Positions 25,398 through 33,501 of a DNA stretch of 64,000 nt are shown piece after piece. The position numbers were made by a program, and so were the translations under genes. Numbering within the stretch: the first letter of the stretch is position 1; every line of letters starts with the position of its first letter. The notes under the pieces were generated by a model that had not been told where the DNA came from, did not search any database, and was given only the letters and a program-made list of their open reading frames with translations. Source of the DNA: Candidatus Onthomonas avicola (GTDB lineage: Bacteria > Bacillota > Clostridia > Oscillospirales > Oscillospiraceae); the NCBI GenBank assembly GCA_018710845.1, contig DVJB01000028.1:1-64000 (forward strand). Direction: 5' to 3'.

Positions 25398-26660
25398 TCA
25401 GTCCACCCAGACCTTGCCGATGTCGGTGCGGAAATGCATATCCGTCCAGTGGATGGGCCGGGCGGCCTCATAGGCGCGCGCGACCGCGTCGGCGAGGTCA
25501 CGGCCCGTCGCGGTGACGCCGAGCACGCGGCCGCCCTGGTTGGTGTAGACGCCGTCCTCCAGCCGGGTCCCCGCGTGGAAGACGGTGGCCCACTCCGGCA
25601 CCTGGTCCAGGCCGGAGATGGGATAGCCCTTCTGGTAGGAGAGCGGGTACCCGCCCGAGGCGAGCACCAGGCAGCAGGCCGCGCCTGGCTTCCAGGTGAT
25701 GGTGAGCCGGTCCAGCGTCCCGTCCACGCAGGCCTCGAAGATGTCCATCAGGTCGGTCTCCAGCATCATCATCAGCGGCTGGGTCTCCGGGTCGCCGAAG
25801 CGGGCGTTGTACTCCACCACCTTCGGGCCGTCCGGCGTAAGCATCAGACCGAAGTAGAGCACGCCCTGGAACGGCCGGCCCTCCGCGCGCATCGCCTCCA
25901 TCGTGGGCAGGAAGATCTCGCGCATGCAGCGCTCGGCGATCTCCGGCGTGTAGTTCGGCGAGGGACAGAAGGCGCCCATGCCGCCGGTGTTCGGCCCCTG
26001 ATTGCCGTCATAGGCCCGCTTGTGGTCCTGGGAAGAGAGCATGGGAACCACCGTCTTCCCGTCGGCAAAGGCGAGCACCGTCACCTCCGGGCCGGTCATG
26101 CACTCCTCAATCACCACCGTCCGCCCGGAGGCGCCGAACTTGCCGCCCTCCATCATGTCGCGCACGGCGGCCTTGGCCTCCTCCGCCGTGGCGGCCACGG
26201 TGACCCCCTTGCCCAGTGCGAGGCCGTCCGCCTTGACCACGATGGGCGCGCCCTCGCGGTCGATGTACGCCAGCGCCGCCTGCTCGTCGGTAAAGGTCTG
26301 ATATTTTGCGGTGGGGATGTGATACTTGCGCATCAGCTCCTTGGAAAACGCCTTGGACGCCTCGATGATGGCGGCGTTTTTGCGCGGGCCGAAGGCGCGG
26401 ATGCCCTCCGCCTCCAGCGCGTCCACCATGCCGAGGGCGAGGGGGTCATCCGGGGCGACGACGACGAAGTCCATCGCCTGCTCCTTGGCCCAGCGGACCA
26501 TGGCCTCCACATCAGTGGCGGCGATGGGCACGCAGGTGGCCACCTGGGCGATGCCGCCGTTGCCCGGCGCGCAGTAGAGCTCGGTCACGCGGGGTGACTG
26601 GGCCAGCTTCCAGCAGATAGCGTGCTCACGCCCGCCTCCGCCGACGACTAATACCTTCAT
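25398..26660 (-). CDS. purD: Phosphoribosylamine-glycine ligase (GAR synthetase)
   Basis: This is the second step of purine synthesis, ATP-dependent joining of glycine to phosphoribosylamine. The 420-residue product is a full-length PurD: VLVVGGGGREHAICWKL at the N-terminus, GPRKNAAIIEASKAFSKELM, the ATP-grasp segment PIVVKADGLALGKGVTVA, GPEVTVLAFADG, GNQGPNTGGMGAFCP and EYNARFGDPETQ. It is the last gene of the leftward purine operon. Its ribosome site AAGGAGTGACCAAGC lies in the 3' end of the RAYT gene, 6 nt upstream, so the insertion did not cut purD off from the operon. Confidence 0.96.
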   Translation of the reverse strand: MKVLVVGGGGREHAICWKLAQSPRVTELYCAPGNGGIAQVATCVPIAATDVEAMVRWAKEQAMDFVVVAPDDPLALGMVDALEAEGIRAFGPRKNAAIIEASKAFSKELMRKYHIPTAKYQTFTDEQAALAYIDREGAPIVVKADGLALGKGVTVAATAEEAKAAVRDMMEGGKFGASGRTVVIEECMTGPEVTVLAFADGKTVVPMLSSQDHKRAYDGNQGPNTGGMGAFCPSPNYTPEIAERCMREIFLPTMEAMRAEGRPFQGVLYFGLMLTPDGPKVVEYNARFGDPETQPLMMMLETDLMDIFEACVDGTLDRLTITWKPGAACCLVLASGGYPLSYQKGYPISGLDQVPEWATVFHAGTRLEDGVYTNQGGRVLGVTATGRDLADAVARAYEAARPIHWTDMHFRTDIGKVWVD

Positions 26661-26666
26661 GCTTGG

Positions 26667-27212
26667 TCACTCCTTACTCGGTTGAGGATAAAAGCGGTCT
26701 TGCTTCCAACGAAGGGGATTTGTTTCAATGTAATGAGCAATCTCCAAATAATCCTGTTCGTTTCGGATGATATGGTCATAAAAAGATTTTTGCCACAGGG
26801 GGAAGCCTGCCTTCCGCGAGACCCCGGACTTGTATTGTCCAATGACGGTAGAAATCGTAGGGAACGGTCTTGACCGTTCTGTTTCTCCGGTTTTCCGTTC
26901 AGCAGCCGTGGAAGCGGTAAAGGGAGTCTTTTCCAGCACGAGAATGATATGAACGTGGTTTGGCATGATGGCGAACCGGTCAACGCGGACATTGGGGAAG
27001 TGCTCCGGAAGAGCCAGCAGGTCGCGATGGGCGATCTCTCCGTATTGCGTATATCGGATGCGGGCGGAACGGTCAAGACCGTTCCCTACAAGAATGGAAG
27101 AGAGATATTCTTTTCTATTTCTGGTACAGATCGTAATGAAATAGCAGCCTGCTTCCCTGTAATCATAACTGTGAAGACGGTTGCGCTTGCGCCGGGGGAA
27201 ATCAGAACGCAT
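26667..27212 (-). CDS. REP-associated tyrosine transposase (RAYT, Y1/HUH family)
   Basis: This is a single-strand DNA nuclease related to IS200/IS605 transposases. The 181-residue product has the fold markers REAGCYFITICTRNRKEYL, the two-histidine motif NHVHIILV, GQYKSGVSRKAG and the tyrosine region WQKSFYDHIIRNEQDYLEI, ending HYIETNPLRW. All active-site elements are present. It starts 4 nt after the DUF6054 stop and ends 6 nt before purD, inside the purine operon and in the same direction. Two REP-like palindromes form part of its coding sequence (27061-27089 and 26857-26880). RAYTs recognise GTAG-footed REP hairpins, and its partners here may include those at 8866 and 9019. Confidence 0.92.
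   Translation of the reverse strand: MRSDFPRRKRNRLHSYDYREAGCYFITICTRNRKEYLSSILVGNGLDRSARIRYTQYGEIAHRDLLALPEHFPNVRVDRFAIMPNHVHIILVLEKTPFTASTAAERKTGETERSRPFPTISTVIGQYKSGVSRKAGFPLWQKSFYDHIIRNEQDYLEIAHYIETNPLRWKQDRFYPQPSKE
26857..26880 (+). repeat. REP-like palindrome inside the RAYT gene (copy a)
   Basis: On the plus strand GTAGG is followed by the stem GAACGGTC-tt-GACCGTTC. Read in the RAYT frame it encodes part of ETERSRPFPT. It is inverted relative to copy b, about 180 nt away. Confidence 0.85.
27061..27089 (-). repeat. REP-like palindrome inside the RAYT gene (copy b)
   Basis: On the minus (coding) strand GTAGG precedes the stem GAACGGTC-tt-GACCGTTC, then CGCCCG. It encodes VGNGLDRSAR. The GTAGGG foot and GCCCG tail match the ends of the palindromes at 8866 and 9019, while the stem is different. 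Confidence 0.85.
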
Positions 27213-27216
27213 GAGA

Positions 27217-27549
27217 TCACGCCAGCAGCTCGCGCAGCTTGTCGAGGAACGCCTCCTCGCCGAAGGTGTTCACCTTGAAGAACATCGCCTGGCTGCCCCC
27301 GGCGGTGATGCCGGAGAGGTAGACCGGCCCGCCCTCCGCCTGGAAAAGGGTGACGGTCAGGCTGACGCGGTTGCTGCCCATCATGCTGTAGCGCTCAAAG
27401 ACCATCGTGCAGCATTGCGCGTTTCCGCTGGAGAAGAAACTTTCCTCCTCCAGGCTGGCGGATGCGCTGCCATTGAGGATGCCGTCCATAATCCGGCTGC
27501 GCAGGGTGTTGATATCCCAGGCGGATGACCGCCGCTCCAGTTTTGCCAT
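27217..27549 (-). CDS. DUF6054-like small protein
   Basis: The 110-residue product starts MAKLERRSSAWDINTLRSRI at the ATG behind AAGGGAGC. It is a small predicted soluble alpha/beta protein with an amphipathic C-terminal helix (EEAFLDKLRELL). I associate it with the DUF6054 family, of unknown function, from memory and with moderate certainty. It lies in the purine operon between AICAR formyltransferase and the RAYT, in the same direction. Whether it belongs to purine metabolism or was brought in with the RAYT cannot be decided here. Confidence 0.7.
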   Translation of the reverse strand: MAKLERRSSAWDINTLRSRIMDGILNGSASASLEEESFFSSGNAQCCTMVFERYSMMGSNRVSLTVTLFQAEGGPVYLSGITAGGSQAMFFKVNTFGEEAFLDKLRELLA

Positions 27550-27578
27550 GAAAAGCTCCCTTCACAAAAAGGCAAACC

Positions 27579-27602
27579 GGGCGGAGGGCAACCCCTCCGC
27601 CC
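27579..27602 (-). repeat. GC-rich palindrome in the purine operon
   Basis: A 10-bp stem GGGCGGAGGG/CCCTCCGCCC lies between AICAR formyltransferase and the DUF6054-like gene. On the coding strand GGTTTGCCTTTTTG follows, so it could act as a partial terminator. It resembles the palindromes at 8866 and 9019 but lacks the GTAG foot. Confidence 0.65.
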
Positions 27603-27654
27603 CGGGAAGTCCCAATTGCCTCACAACCCTGGCAAATGCCTGAGTCGCTCCATT

Positions 27655-28830
27655 TTAGTGGTGGAACAGCCGGATGCCGGTGAAGCACATAGTGATGCCG
27701 TACTTATTGCAGGTCTCGATCACGTTGTCATCCCGGATGGACCCGCCGGGCTGGACGATATAGCGCACCCCGCTCTTGCGCGCGCGCTCGACGTTGTCCC
27801 CGAAGGGGAAGAAGGCGTCCGAGCCGACGGTCACGCCGGTCATCCGCGCGATCCAGACGCGCTTCTCCTGGGCGGTGATGGGCTCCGGCCGCGTGGTGAA
27901 CACGCGCTGCCACGCCCCCTCGGCCAGCACATCTTCGCTCTCGTCGGAGAGGTAGACGTCAATCGCGTTGTCGCGGTCGGGGCGACGGATGCCGTCCACA
28001 AAGGGCAGGGCGAGCACCTTCGGGTGGTGGCGCAGCCACCAGTTGTCCGCCTTGGTCCCGGCCAGACGGGTGCAGTGGATGCGGCTCTGCTGCCCGGCGC
28101 CGACGCCGATCGCCTGGCCGTTCTTCACATAGCACACCGAGTTGGACTGGGTGTATTTCAGTGTGATGAGGGCGACGATCATATCCCGCTTCGCGCTCTC
28201 CGGGAGGTCCTTGCTCTCGGTGACAATGTTCCGGAGCATCTCCTCGTCGATCTTCAGGAAGTTGTGCCCCTGCTCAAAGACGACGCCGAAGATGTGCCGC
28301 CGCTCGATGGGGGCGGGGACGTAATCCGGGTCGATCTGCACGACGTTGTAGTTGCCCTTCTTCTTGGTTTTGAGGATGGCGAGGGCCTCGTCGGTATAGC
28401 CCGGGGCGATCACGCCGTCGGAGACCTCCAGTTTTAGATAGCGCGCCGTCGCCGCGTCGCACACGTCGGACAGGGCGGCCCAGTCGCCGTAGGAGCACAG
28501 CCGGTCCGCGCCGCGCGCGCGGATATAGGCCGCGGCCAGCGGGGTCAACTCCTCGTCCGGCGCGACGAAGTAGATCTGCCGCTCAATCTCGTCCAGCGGC
28601 AGGCCGACCGCCGCCCCGGCGGGGGAGACGTGCTTGAAGGAAGCCGCGGCGGGCAGGCCGGTCGCCTCTTTCAGCTCGCGCACGAGCTGCCAGGCGTTGA
28701 GCGCGTCACAGAAATTGATATAGCCCGGCTTGCCGCCCAGCACCGTCACCGGCAGCTCGCCCTCCTCCATGAACAGGCGGGAGGGCTTCTGGTTGGGGTT
28801 GCAGCCGTATTTCAGTTCCAGTTCCTTCAT
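27655..28830 (-). CDS. Stand-alone AICAR formyltransferase
   Basis: This enzyme transfers a formyl group from 10-formyl-tetrahydrofolate to AICAR, the ninth step of purine synthesis. The 391-residue product corresponds to the formyltransferase half of PurH only: KYGCNPNQKPSRLF, AASFKHVSPAGAAVG (catalytic Lys-His), YTQSNSVCYVKNGQAIGVGAGQQSRIHCT and SDAFFPFGDNVERA. No MGS-like cyclohydrolase domain precedes it. The missing activity is supplied by the PurO-type gene directly upstream. The ATG follows GAGGAGGG. Confidence 0.93.
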   Translation of the reverse strand: MKELELKYGCNPNQKPSRLFMEEGELPVTVLGGKPGYINFCDALNAWQLVRELKEATGLPAAASFKHVSPAGAAVGLPLDEIERQIYFVAPDEELTPLAAAYIRARGADRLCSYGDWAALSDVCDAATARYLKLEVSDGVIAPGYTDEALAILKTKKKGNYNVVQIDPDYVPAPIERRHIFGVVFEQGHNFLKIDEEMLRNIVTESKDLPESAKRDMIVALITLKYTQSNSVCYVKNGQAIGVGAGQQSRIHCTRLAGTKADNWWLRHHPKVLALPFVDGIRRPDRDNAIDVYLSDESEDVLAEGAWQRVFTTRPEPITAQEKRVWIARMTGVTVGSDAFFPFGDNVERARKSGVRYIVQPGGSIRDDNVIETCNKYGITMCFTGIRLFHH

Positions 28831-28846
28831 CTCGTTCGTACCCTCC

Positions 28847-29557
28847 TCAGCGCTGGTGGCGGTTGATGATGACGTCCTGCGTCTCGTGGCTGGCGAGGTC
28901 CAGGAAGCGCACGAACAGCGACACGCGGTTGTCCCCGTCTAGGCTCTCCCAGAGCGCCTCCGCGACGGCGTTCACGTTGCCCTCCGGCAGACGGACCAGC
29001 TTCGGCTCGCCCTCAAAGGAGGGGAGGGGATTGCCGTCGCCCTGATAGGTGTGAATGAAGTGACCGTGCCCGGCGGGCGCGCCCTCATATTCATAGAAGT
29101 AGCGGCAGCAGAAGGCGGGGTCGCCGTTCAGGCTCTTGAGGATGGAGAGGTTGTAGCTGCCGTCCTGGCGCATGACACCGGAGATGCGCGGGGTATAGTT
29201 GGGAGCGTCCGGCTCAAAGGTGCGCTCGTGCAGGCCGTGGCGGTAGCAGTGCCCGGCGTGGAGGGACTCCATGATGGTGTCCGTCTGGTCGCCGTTGGTG
29301 ACGACGGTCAGGTTTTTCACCACCCGCACAGGGTGATAGATGATGAGGGAGGGGTCGGTCATCTTGGCCGGGTCGAACGCCTCCGTCCGGATGCCGTCCT
29401 CGGTGACGGAGAAGATGCGGTTGCGGCTGTTCTCGCTGCGGCCCATGATGAAGTAGGCGATCACGGCGCTTTTGCCGTCTGCGCTGCGGCCGAGGACGAT
29501 GCCGCGGCCGGGGTAGGGATTGCTCTTCAAATCCTTGATGATATCCATGATCTGCAT
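28847..29557 (-). CDS. IMP cyclohydrolase, PurO-type
   Basis: The predicted role is ring closure of FAICAR to IMP, the last step of purine synthesis. The 236-residue product resembles the archaeal-type IMP cyclohydrolase family: NPYPGRGIVLGRSADGKSAVIAYFIMGRSENSRNRIF near the N-terminus and a late VSLFVRFLDL. It replaces the PurH cyclohydrolase domain, which is absent from the neighbouring formyltransferase. ATG 29557 lies 7 nt from AAAGGAG; a second ATG three codons on is less well placed. It sits between purN and the formyltransferase in the operon. Confidence 0.88.
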   Translation of the reverse strand: MQIMDIIKDLKSNPYPGRGIVLGRSADGKSAVIAYFIMGRSENSRNRIFSVTEDGIRTEAFDPAKMTDPSLIIYHPVRVVKNLTVVTNGDQTDTIMESLHAGHCYRHGLHERTFEPDAPNYTPRISGVMRQDGSYNLSILKSLNGDPAFCCRYFYEYEGAPAGHGHFIHTYQGDGNPLPSFEGEPKLVRLPEGNVNAVAEALWESLDGDNRVSLFVRFLDLASHETQDVIINRHQR

Positions 29558-29571
29558 CTCGCGCGCTCCTT

Positions 29572-30198
29572 TCAGGGATGAATCGTCACCCGGCGGCCCG
29601 TCACGGACAGCCGGCCTTCGCAAAACAGCCGCACCGCCTCCGGCAGCAGCTGCCATTCCGCCTGTTCCATGATCCGGCGCTGAAGGGTTTGGGGGGTGTC
29701 GTCCTCCTCCACCGGCACCGCTTTTTGCAGGATGATCGGCCCGCCGTCGCACTGCTCGTTGACGAAGTGGACGGTGGCACCGGAGACCTTCACCCCGTAG
29801 GCCAGCGCCTTTTCGTGCACGTGCAGGCCGTAACAGCCCTCCCCGCAGAAGGAGGGGATGAGCGCGGGGTGGACGTTGATGATCGCGTTGGGGTAGGCCT
29901 CGATCAGCTCGGGGGTGAGCACATAGAGGAACCCGGCCAGCACCACCAGGTCGATCTCCAGCGCGCGCAGCCGCTCGGTGATCGCCCGGGTCATGGCGCG
30001 GTTGGAGTCATAGTCCCGGCGGCTGACGACGCAGCCGGGGATGCCCGCCGCCCTGGCCCGCTCGAGGGCATAGGCCTCCGGGGAGGAGGAGAGGACGGCG
30101 GCAATTTTGCCCGGCCCCAGCGCGCCCCGGGCCTCGGCGTCGATGAGCGCCTGCAGGTTCGTGCCCCCGCCGGAGACGAGGACGGCGATGCGCGTCAC
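29572..30198 (-). CDS. purN: Phosphoribosylglycinamide formyltransferase
   Basis: This is the third step of purine synthesis, using 10-formyl-tetrahydrofolate. The 208-residue product has the N-terminal IAVLVSGGGTNLQALID (phosphate loop), VVLAGFLYVLTPELI and the active-site segment NAIINVHPALIPSFCG, with SGATVHFVNEQCDGGPII. The start is the GTG overlapping the purM stop (GTGA), so the two are translationally coupled. Confidence 0.95.
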   Translation of the reverse strand: MTRIAVLVSGGGTNLQALIDAEARGALGPGKIAAVLSSSPEAYALERARAAGIPGCVVSRRDYDSNRAMTRAITERLRALEIDLVVLAGFLYVLTPELIEAYPNAIINVHPALIPSFCGEGCYGLHVHEKALAYGVKVSGATVHFVNEQCDGGPIILQKAVPVEEDDTPQTLQRRIMEQAEWQLLPEAVRLFCEGRLSVTGRRVTIHP

Positions 30199-31238
30199 AG
30201 GATCACCTCGACGCCCGCGTCGCCGCGGCTGACCTGGCCGATCACGCTCACGCGCTCGCCGCACTGGATGAGGATGTTGACCGCCTCGCCCGTCCTATCG
30301 CGCGGCACGGCGAGGACCATGCCGACGCCCATGTTGAAGGTGTTGTACATGTCACGGCGGGGAATGTTGCCCGCCTGCTGCAGAATGGCGAAGATAGGCC
30401 GCTGTGGAATGGCGTCGGCGTTGATGCGTGCGGTCAGACCAGGGGGCATCATGCGCGGCACATTTTCATACAGGCCGCCGCCGGTGATGTGGCTGATGCC
30501 GTGGATGGGCACGCCGTACTCCATCAGGCTGCGGATGGAATTGACATAGATCCGCGTCGGCCGCAGCAGCTCCTCGCCCAGCGTGCAGGCGAGATCCATA
30601 TTGTACTGGTCGTAGGTGTTGGCGATGTCGAGCACCTTGCGCACAAGGGAGTAGCCGTTGGAGTGCACGCCGGAGGAGCCCAGCCCGAGCAGGATATCCC
30701 CCTCCTGCATCCTGTCATTGGTGATGCGGCGCTCATAGTCCACCAGACCGACGGAGAAGCCGGCCAGGTCGTACTCCTTTTCCGGATAGAAGCCGGGCAT
30801 CTCCGCCGTCTCGCCGCCGATCAGGGCGCAGCCGGCCTGCCGGCAGCCGTTGGCGATGCCGGAGACGATCTGCTCGATGCGCTTCGGATCGTTCTTGCCG
30901 CAGGCGATATAGTCCAGGAAGAACATCGGCATGGCGCCGGAGCAGACGATGTCGTTGACGCACATGGCCACGCAGTCGATGCCGACGGTGTCGTGTTTGT
31001 CCATCAAAAAGGCCAGCTTGAGCTTGGTGCCCACGCCGTCGGTGCCGGAGACGAGCACCGGGCGCTGCATCCCCTTCATCTGGGGCTCAAACATGCCGCC
31101 GAAATCGCCGATGCCGCCGAGCACGCCGGGAATGGCGGTGGAGGCGACGAGCGGCTTGATGCGGTCCACCGCCTCATACCCGGCGGTCACATCGACGCCG
31201 GCGGCGGCGTAAGAGGCGGATTGGCTGTTGGGATTCAC
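30195..31238 (-). CDS. purM: Phosphoribosylformylglycinamidine cyclo-ligase (AIR synthetase)
   Basis: This enzyme closes the imidazole ring using ATP. The 347-residue product has SYAAAGVDVTAGYEAV, LVSGTDGVGTKLKLAF, DCVAMCVNDIVCSGA, GGETAEMPGFY and the C-terminal HITGGGLYENVPRM. It starts at GTG 31238 behind AGGAGGTTATC. It overlaps purN by four bases and lies about 70 nt downstream of purF. Confidence 0.95.
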   Translation of the reverse strand: MNPNSQSASYAAAGVDVTAGYEAVDRIKPLVASTAIPGVLGGIGDFGGMFEPQMKGMQRPVLVSGTDGVGTKLKLAFLMDKHDTVGIDCVAMCVNDIVCSGAMPMFFLDYIACGKNDPKRIEQIVSGIANGCRQAGCALIGGETAEMPGFYPEKEYDLAGFSVGLVDYERRITNDRMQEGDILLGLGSSGVHSNGYSLVRKVLDIANTYDQYNMDLACTLGEELLRPTRIYVNSIRSLMEYGVPIHGISHITGGGLYENVPRMMPPGLTARINADAIPQRPIFAILQQAGNIPRRDMYNTFNMGVGMVLAVPRDRTGEAVNILIQCGERVSVIGQVSRGDAGVEVIL

Positions 31239-31309
31239 GAAAGATAACCTCCTCCACGGATGAGAGAAAATCTGGGACAGCCGGGCGGCCGTCGGGTGGA
31301 AAAATACTG

Positions 31310-32728
31310 TCAGTCCGGCGCGGCGGCAGGGTCCTCCTCCGGCAGCGGCAGGACATAGCGCCCGGTAAAGCACGCGTCGCAGAAGTCGAGGTCCAGCCCG
31401 GCGGCGACTGTCTTGAGCTGCTCGAGCGGCAGATACTGCAGGCTGTCCGCCCCGATCATGCGGCAGACCTCCTCCTCCGTGCGGCCGTGGGCGGCCATCG
31501 CCTCGGAGCGGGGGGTGATGGTGCCGAAGTGGCACTGATAGCGGAAGGGCGGGGAGGACACGCGCATATGCACCTCTTTTGCCCCCGCCTCGCGCAGGAG
31601 CTGGACGATGCGCGCGCAGGTCTTGCCGCGGATGATGGAGTCGTCCACCAGGATGACGCGCTTATCCCGCACGGTGGCGGAGACGGCGTTGAGCTTGATG
31701 CGCAGGCTCTTCTCCCGTTCCCAGCGCTGGGACTGGATAAAGGTGCGGGCGATATAGCGGTTTTTCACCAGGCCGATGCCGTAGGGGATGCCGGACTGGC
31801 GGGCGAAACCCATCGCGGCGGCGACGCCGGAGTCGGGCACGCCGATGACCAGATCTCCCTCCACCGTATTCTGCTGCGCGAGCAACCGGCCGGCCATCTC
31901 GCGCGCCGCGCCGACGGAGCAGCCGTCCACGACGGAGTCCTGCCGGGCGAAATAGATCAGCTCAAACAGGCAGAAGGCGCGCCGGGCCGCCCGGATGCGG
32001 CAGTGCAGGCTGGTGATGCGGCCCTCCCGGTCGGCGATCACCACCTCGCCGGGGGCGACGTCGCGCAGAAAGGTACCGCCGAGGGCCTCGATCGCACAGG
32101 ACTCGGAGGCGAAGACGACCGACCGGCCCACCCGGCCGACGCACAGCGGGCGAAAGCCGTTCGGGTCGCGCGCGGCGATCAGCTTGTCCGTCTGCAGCAG
32201 GACGAGGGAGTAGGCGCCGATCATATACTCCATCGCGTTGAGCACCGCGTCCTCCAGCGTGTGGGTGCGCAGGTGCTCGCGCACGATGAGGTAGCTGATG
32301 ACCTCCGCGTCGTTGGTCCCCTGGAAGATGCCGCCGCGGTGCTCCGACTCCGCCCGCAGCTGGCGGCTGTTGACCAGCGTGCCGTTATAGCACAGCGCCA
32401 TCGAGCCGGAGGCGTGGTGGACGACCAGCGGCTGGGTGTTGGCGGGGTTGACGGAGGCGGCGTTGGCCGCGTGGCGGACGTGGCCGATCGCCCCGTCCGC
32501 GCCCTGGAACTGGCGCAGCTGCGGCAGAGAGAACACGTCGGGCACCAGCCCCTTGCCCTTGTGGACGGTCAGCTCGCCCCGGAGCGACACGGCGATGCCG
32601 CAGGAGTCCTGGCCGCGGTGCTGCAGGGCAAAGAGCGCGTTGTAGGTGTCAAAGGCCGGCTCCCGGTCCTCGCCCGGGGGCGTGAGGATCCCGAAGACGC
32701 CGCACTCCTCCCGCAGGGACCCGCTCAA
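31310..32728 (-). CDS. purF: Amidophosphoribosyltransferase
   Basis: This is the first committed purine step: glutamine amide nitrogen is moved to PRPP. The 472-residue product has an 8-residue propeptide (MSGSLREE) before the catalytic Cys9 (CGVFGI), as in Bacillus-type enzymes that mature by cleavage. It has glutaminase motifs (YNGTLVN, GTNDAEVI) and the PRPP loop VILVDDSIIRGKT. The start codon is TTG, overlapping the purC stop (TTGA), with GGGAG about 10 nt upstream inside purC. A rare start plus coupling to purC may set its level. The cysteines in LDFCDACFTG would suit the family iron-sulfur cluster, but I did not place all ligands. Confidence 0.94.
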   Translation of the reverse strand: MSGSLREECGVFGILTPPGEDREPAFDTYNALFALQHRGQDSCGIAVSLRGELTVHKGKGLVPDVFSLPQLRQFQGADGAIGHVRHAANAASVNPANTQPLVVHHASGSMALCYNGTLVNSRQLRAESEHRGGIFQGTNDAEVISYLIVREHLRTHTLEDAVLNAMEYMIGAYSLVLLQTDKLIAARDPNGFRPLCVGRVGRSVVFASESCAIEALGGTFLRDVAPGEVVIADREGRITSLHCRIRAARRAFCLFELIYFARQDSVVDGCSVGAAREMAGRLLAQQNTVEGDLVIGVPDSGVAAAMGFARQSGIPYGIGLVKNRYIARTFIQSQRWEREKSLRIKLNAVSATVRDKRVILVDDSIIRGKTCARIVQLLREAGAKEVHMRVSSPPFRYQCHFGTITPRSEAMAAHGRTEEEVCRMIGADSLQYLPLEQLKTVAAGLDLDFCDACFTGRYVLPLPEEDPAAAPD

Positions 32729-33444
32729 AACGGCTCGTCTCCCATCAGGCGGCGCATGACCTCCTGATAGGCCTCTTCCGCGCCGCCCAGATCGCGGCGG
32801 AACCGGTCCTTGTCCAGCTTTTCGTGGGTCTTCTCATCCCAGAGACGGCAGGTGTCCGGGCTGATCTCGTCGGCCAGGACGATGGTCCCGTCCGCCGTCT
32901 TGCCAAATTCCAGCTTGAAGTCCACCAGGTCGATGCCCACGCCCTTGAGGAAGCGGCGGAGCAGGTCGTTGACCTGGAAGGCGTACTTCTTGATCAGGTC
33001 AATCTCCTCCCAGGTGGCCGCCTTGAGGGCCACGGCGTGGTAGGAATTCATGAGCGGGTCGCCCAGCTCGTCGTTTTTGTAGGAGAATTCGATGGTGGGC
33101 TCGTCAAACACGATGCCCTCCTCCACGCCGAAGCGCTTGGCAAACGAGCCGGCGGAGATATTGCGGATGATGACCTCCAGCGGGATGATGGAGACCTTCT
33201 TCACCGCCGTCTCGCGGTCGGAGAGCTCCTGGACATAGTGCGTCGGCACGCCCTCGGCCTCCAGACGGCGCATCATGTGGTTGGTCATGCGGTTGTTGAT
33301 GACGCCCTTGCCCAGGATGGTGCCCTTCTTCAGGCCATTGAAGGCGGTCGCGTCGTCCTTATAGGAGACGATGACCACGTTCGGGTCGTCGGTGGCAAAC
33401 ACTTTTTTGGCTTTTCCCTCATAGAGCTGTTCACGCTTTTCCAT
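32725..33444 (-). CDS. purC: SAICAR synthetase
   Basis: This enzyme joins aspartate to CAIR using ATP. The 239-residue product shows QLYEGKAKKVF, DDATAFNGLKKGTILGKG, VIIPLEV-type IPLEVIIRNISAGSFAKR, and the C-terminal LVDFKLEFGK and ADEISPDTCRLWD. The ATG at 33444 follows AAAGGAAG; an ATG eight codons earlier falls within the upstream gap. Its end overlaps the TTG start of purF. Confidence 0.96.
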   Translation of the reverse strand: MEKREQLYEGKAKKVFATDDPNVVIVSYKDDATAFNGLKKGTILGKGVINNRMTNHMMRRLEAEGVPTHYVQELSDRETAVKKVSIIPLEVIIRNISAGSFAKRFGVEEGIVFDEPTIEFSYKNDELGDPLMNSYHAVALKAATWEEIDLIKKYAFQVNDLLRRFLKGVGIDLVDFKLEFGKTADGTIVLADEISPDTCRLWDEKTHEKLDKDRFRRDLGGAEEAYQEVMRRLMGDEPF

Positions 33445-33501
33445 GGCAATGACTTCCTTTCTTCTCATCAGAGCCTGTTCTGCCGGGCATGGCCCGGTAC
33501 G

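Noticed and set aside
27579-27602. GC palindrome called as the purine operon terminator
   Set aside because: It is followed by co-directional genes up to purD and a much better terminator at 25332-25373; it is listed only as a repeat that might attenuate.
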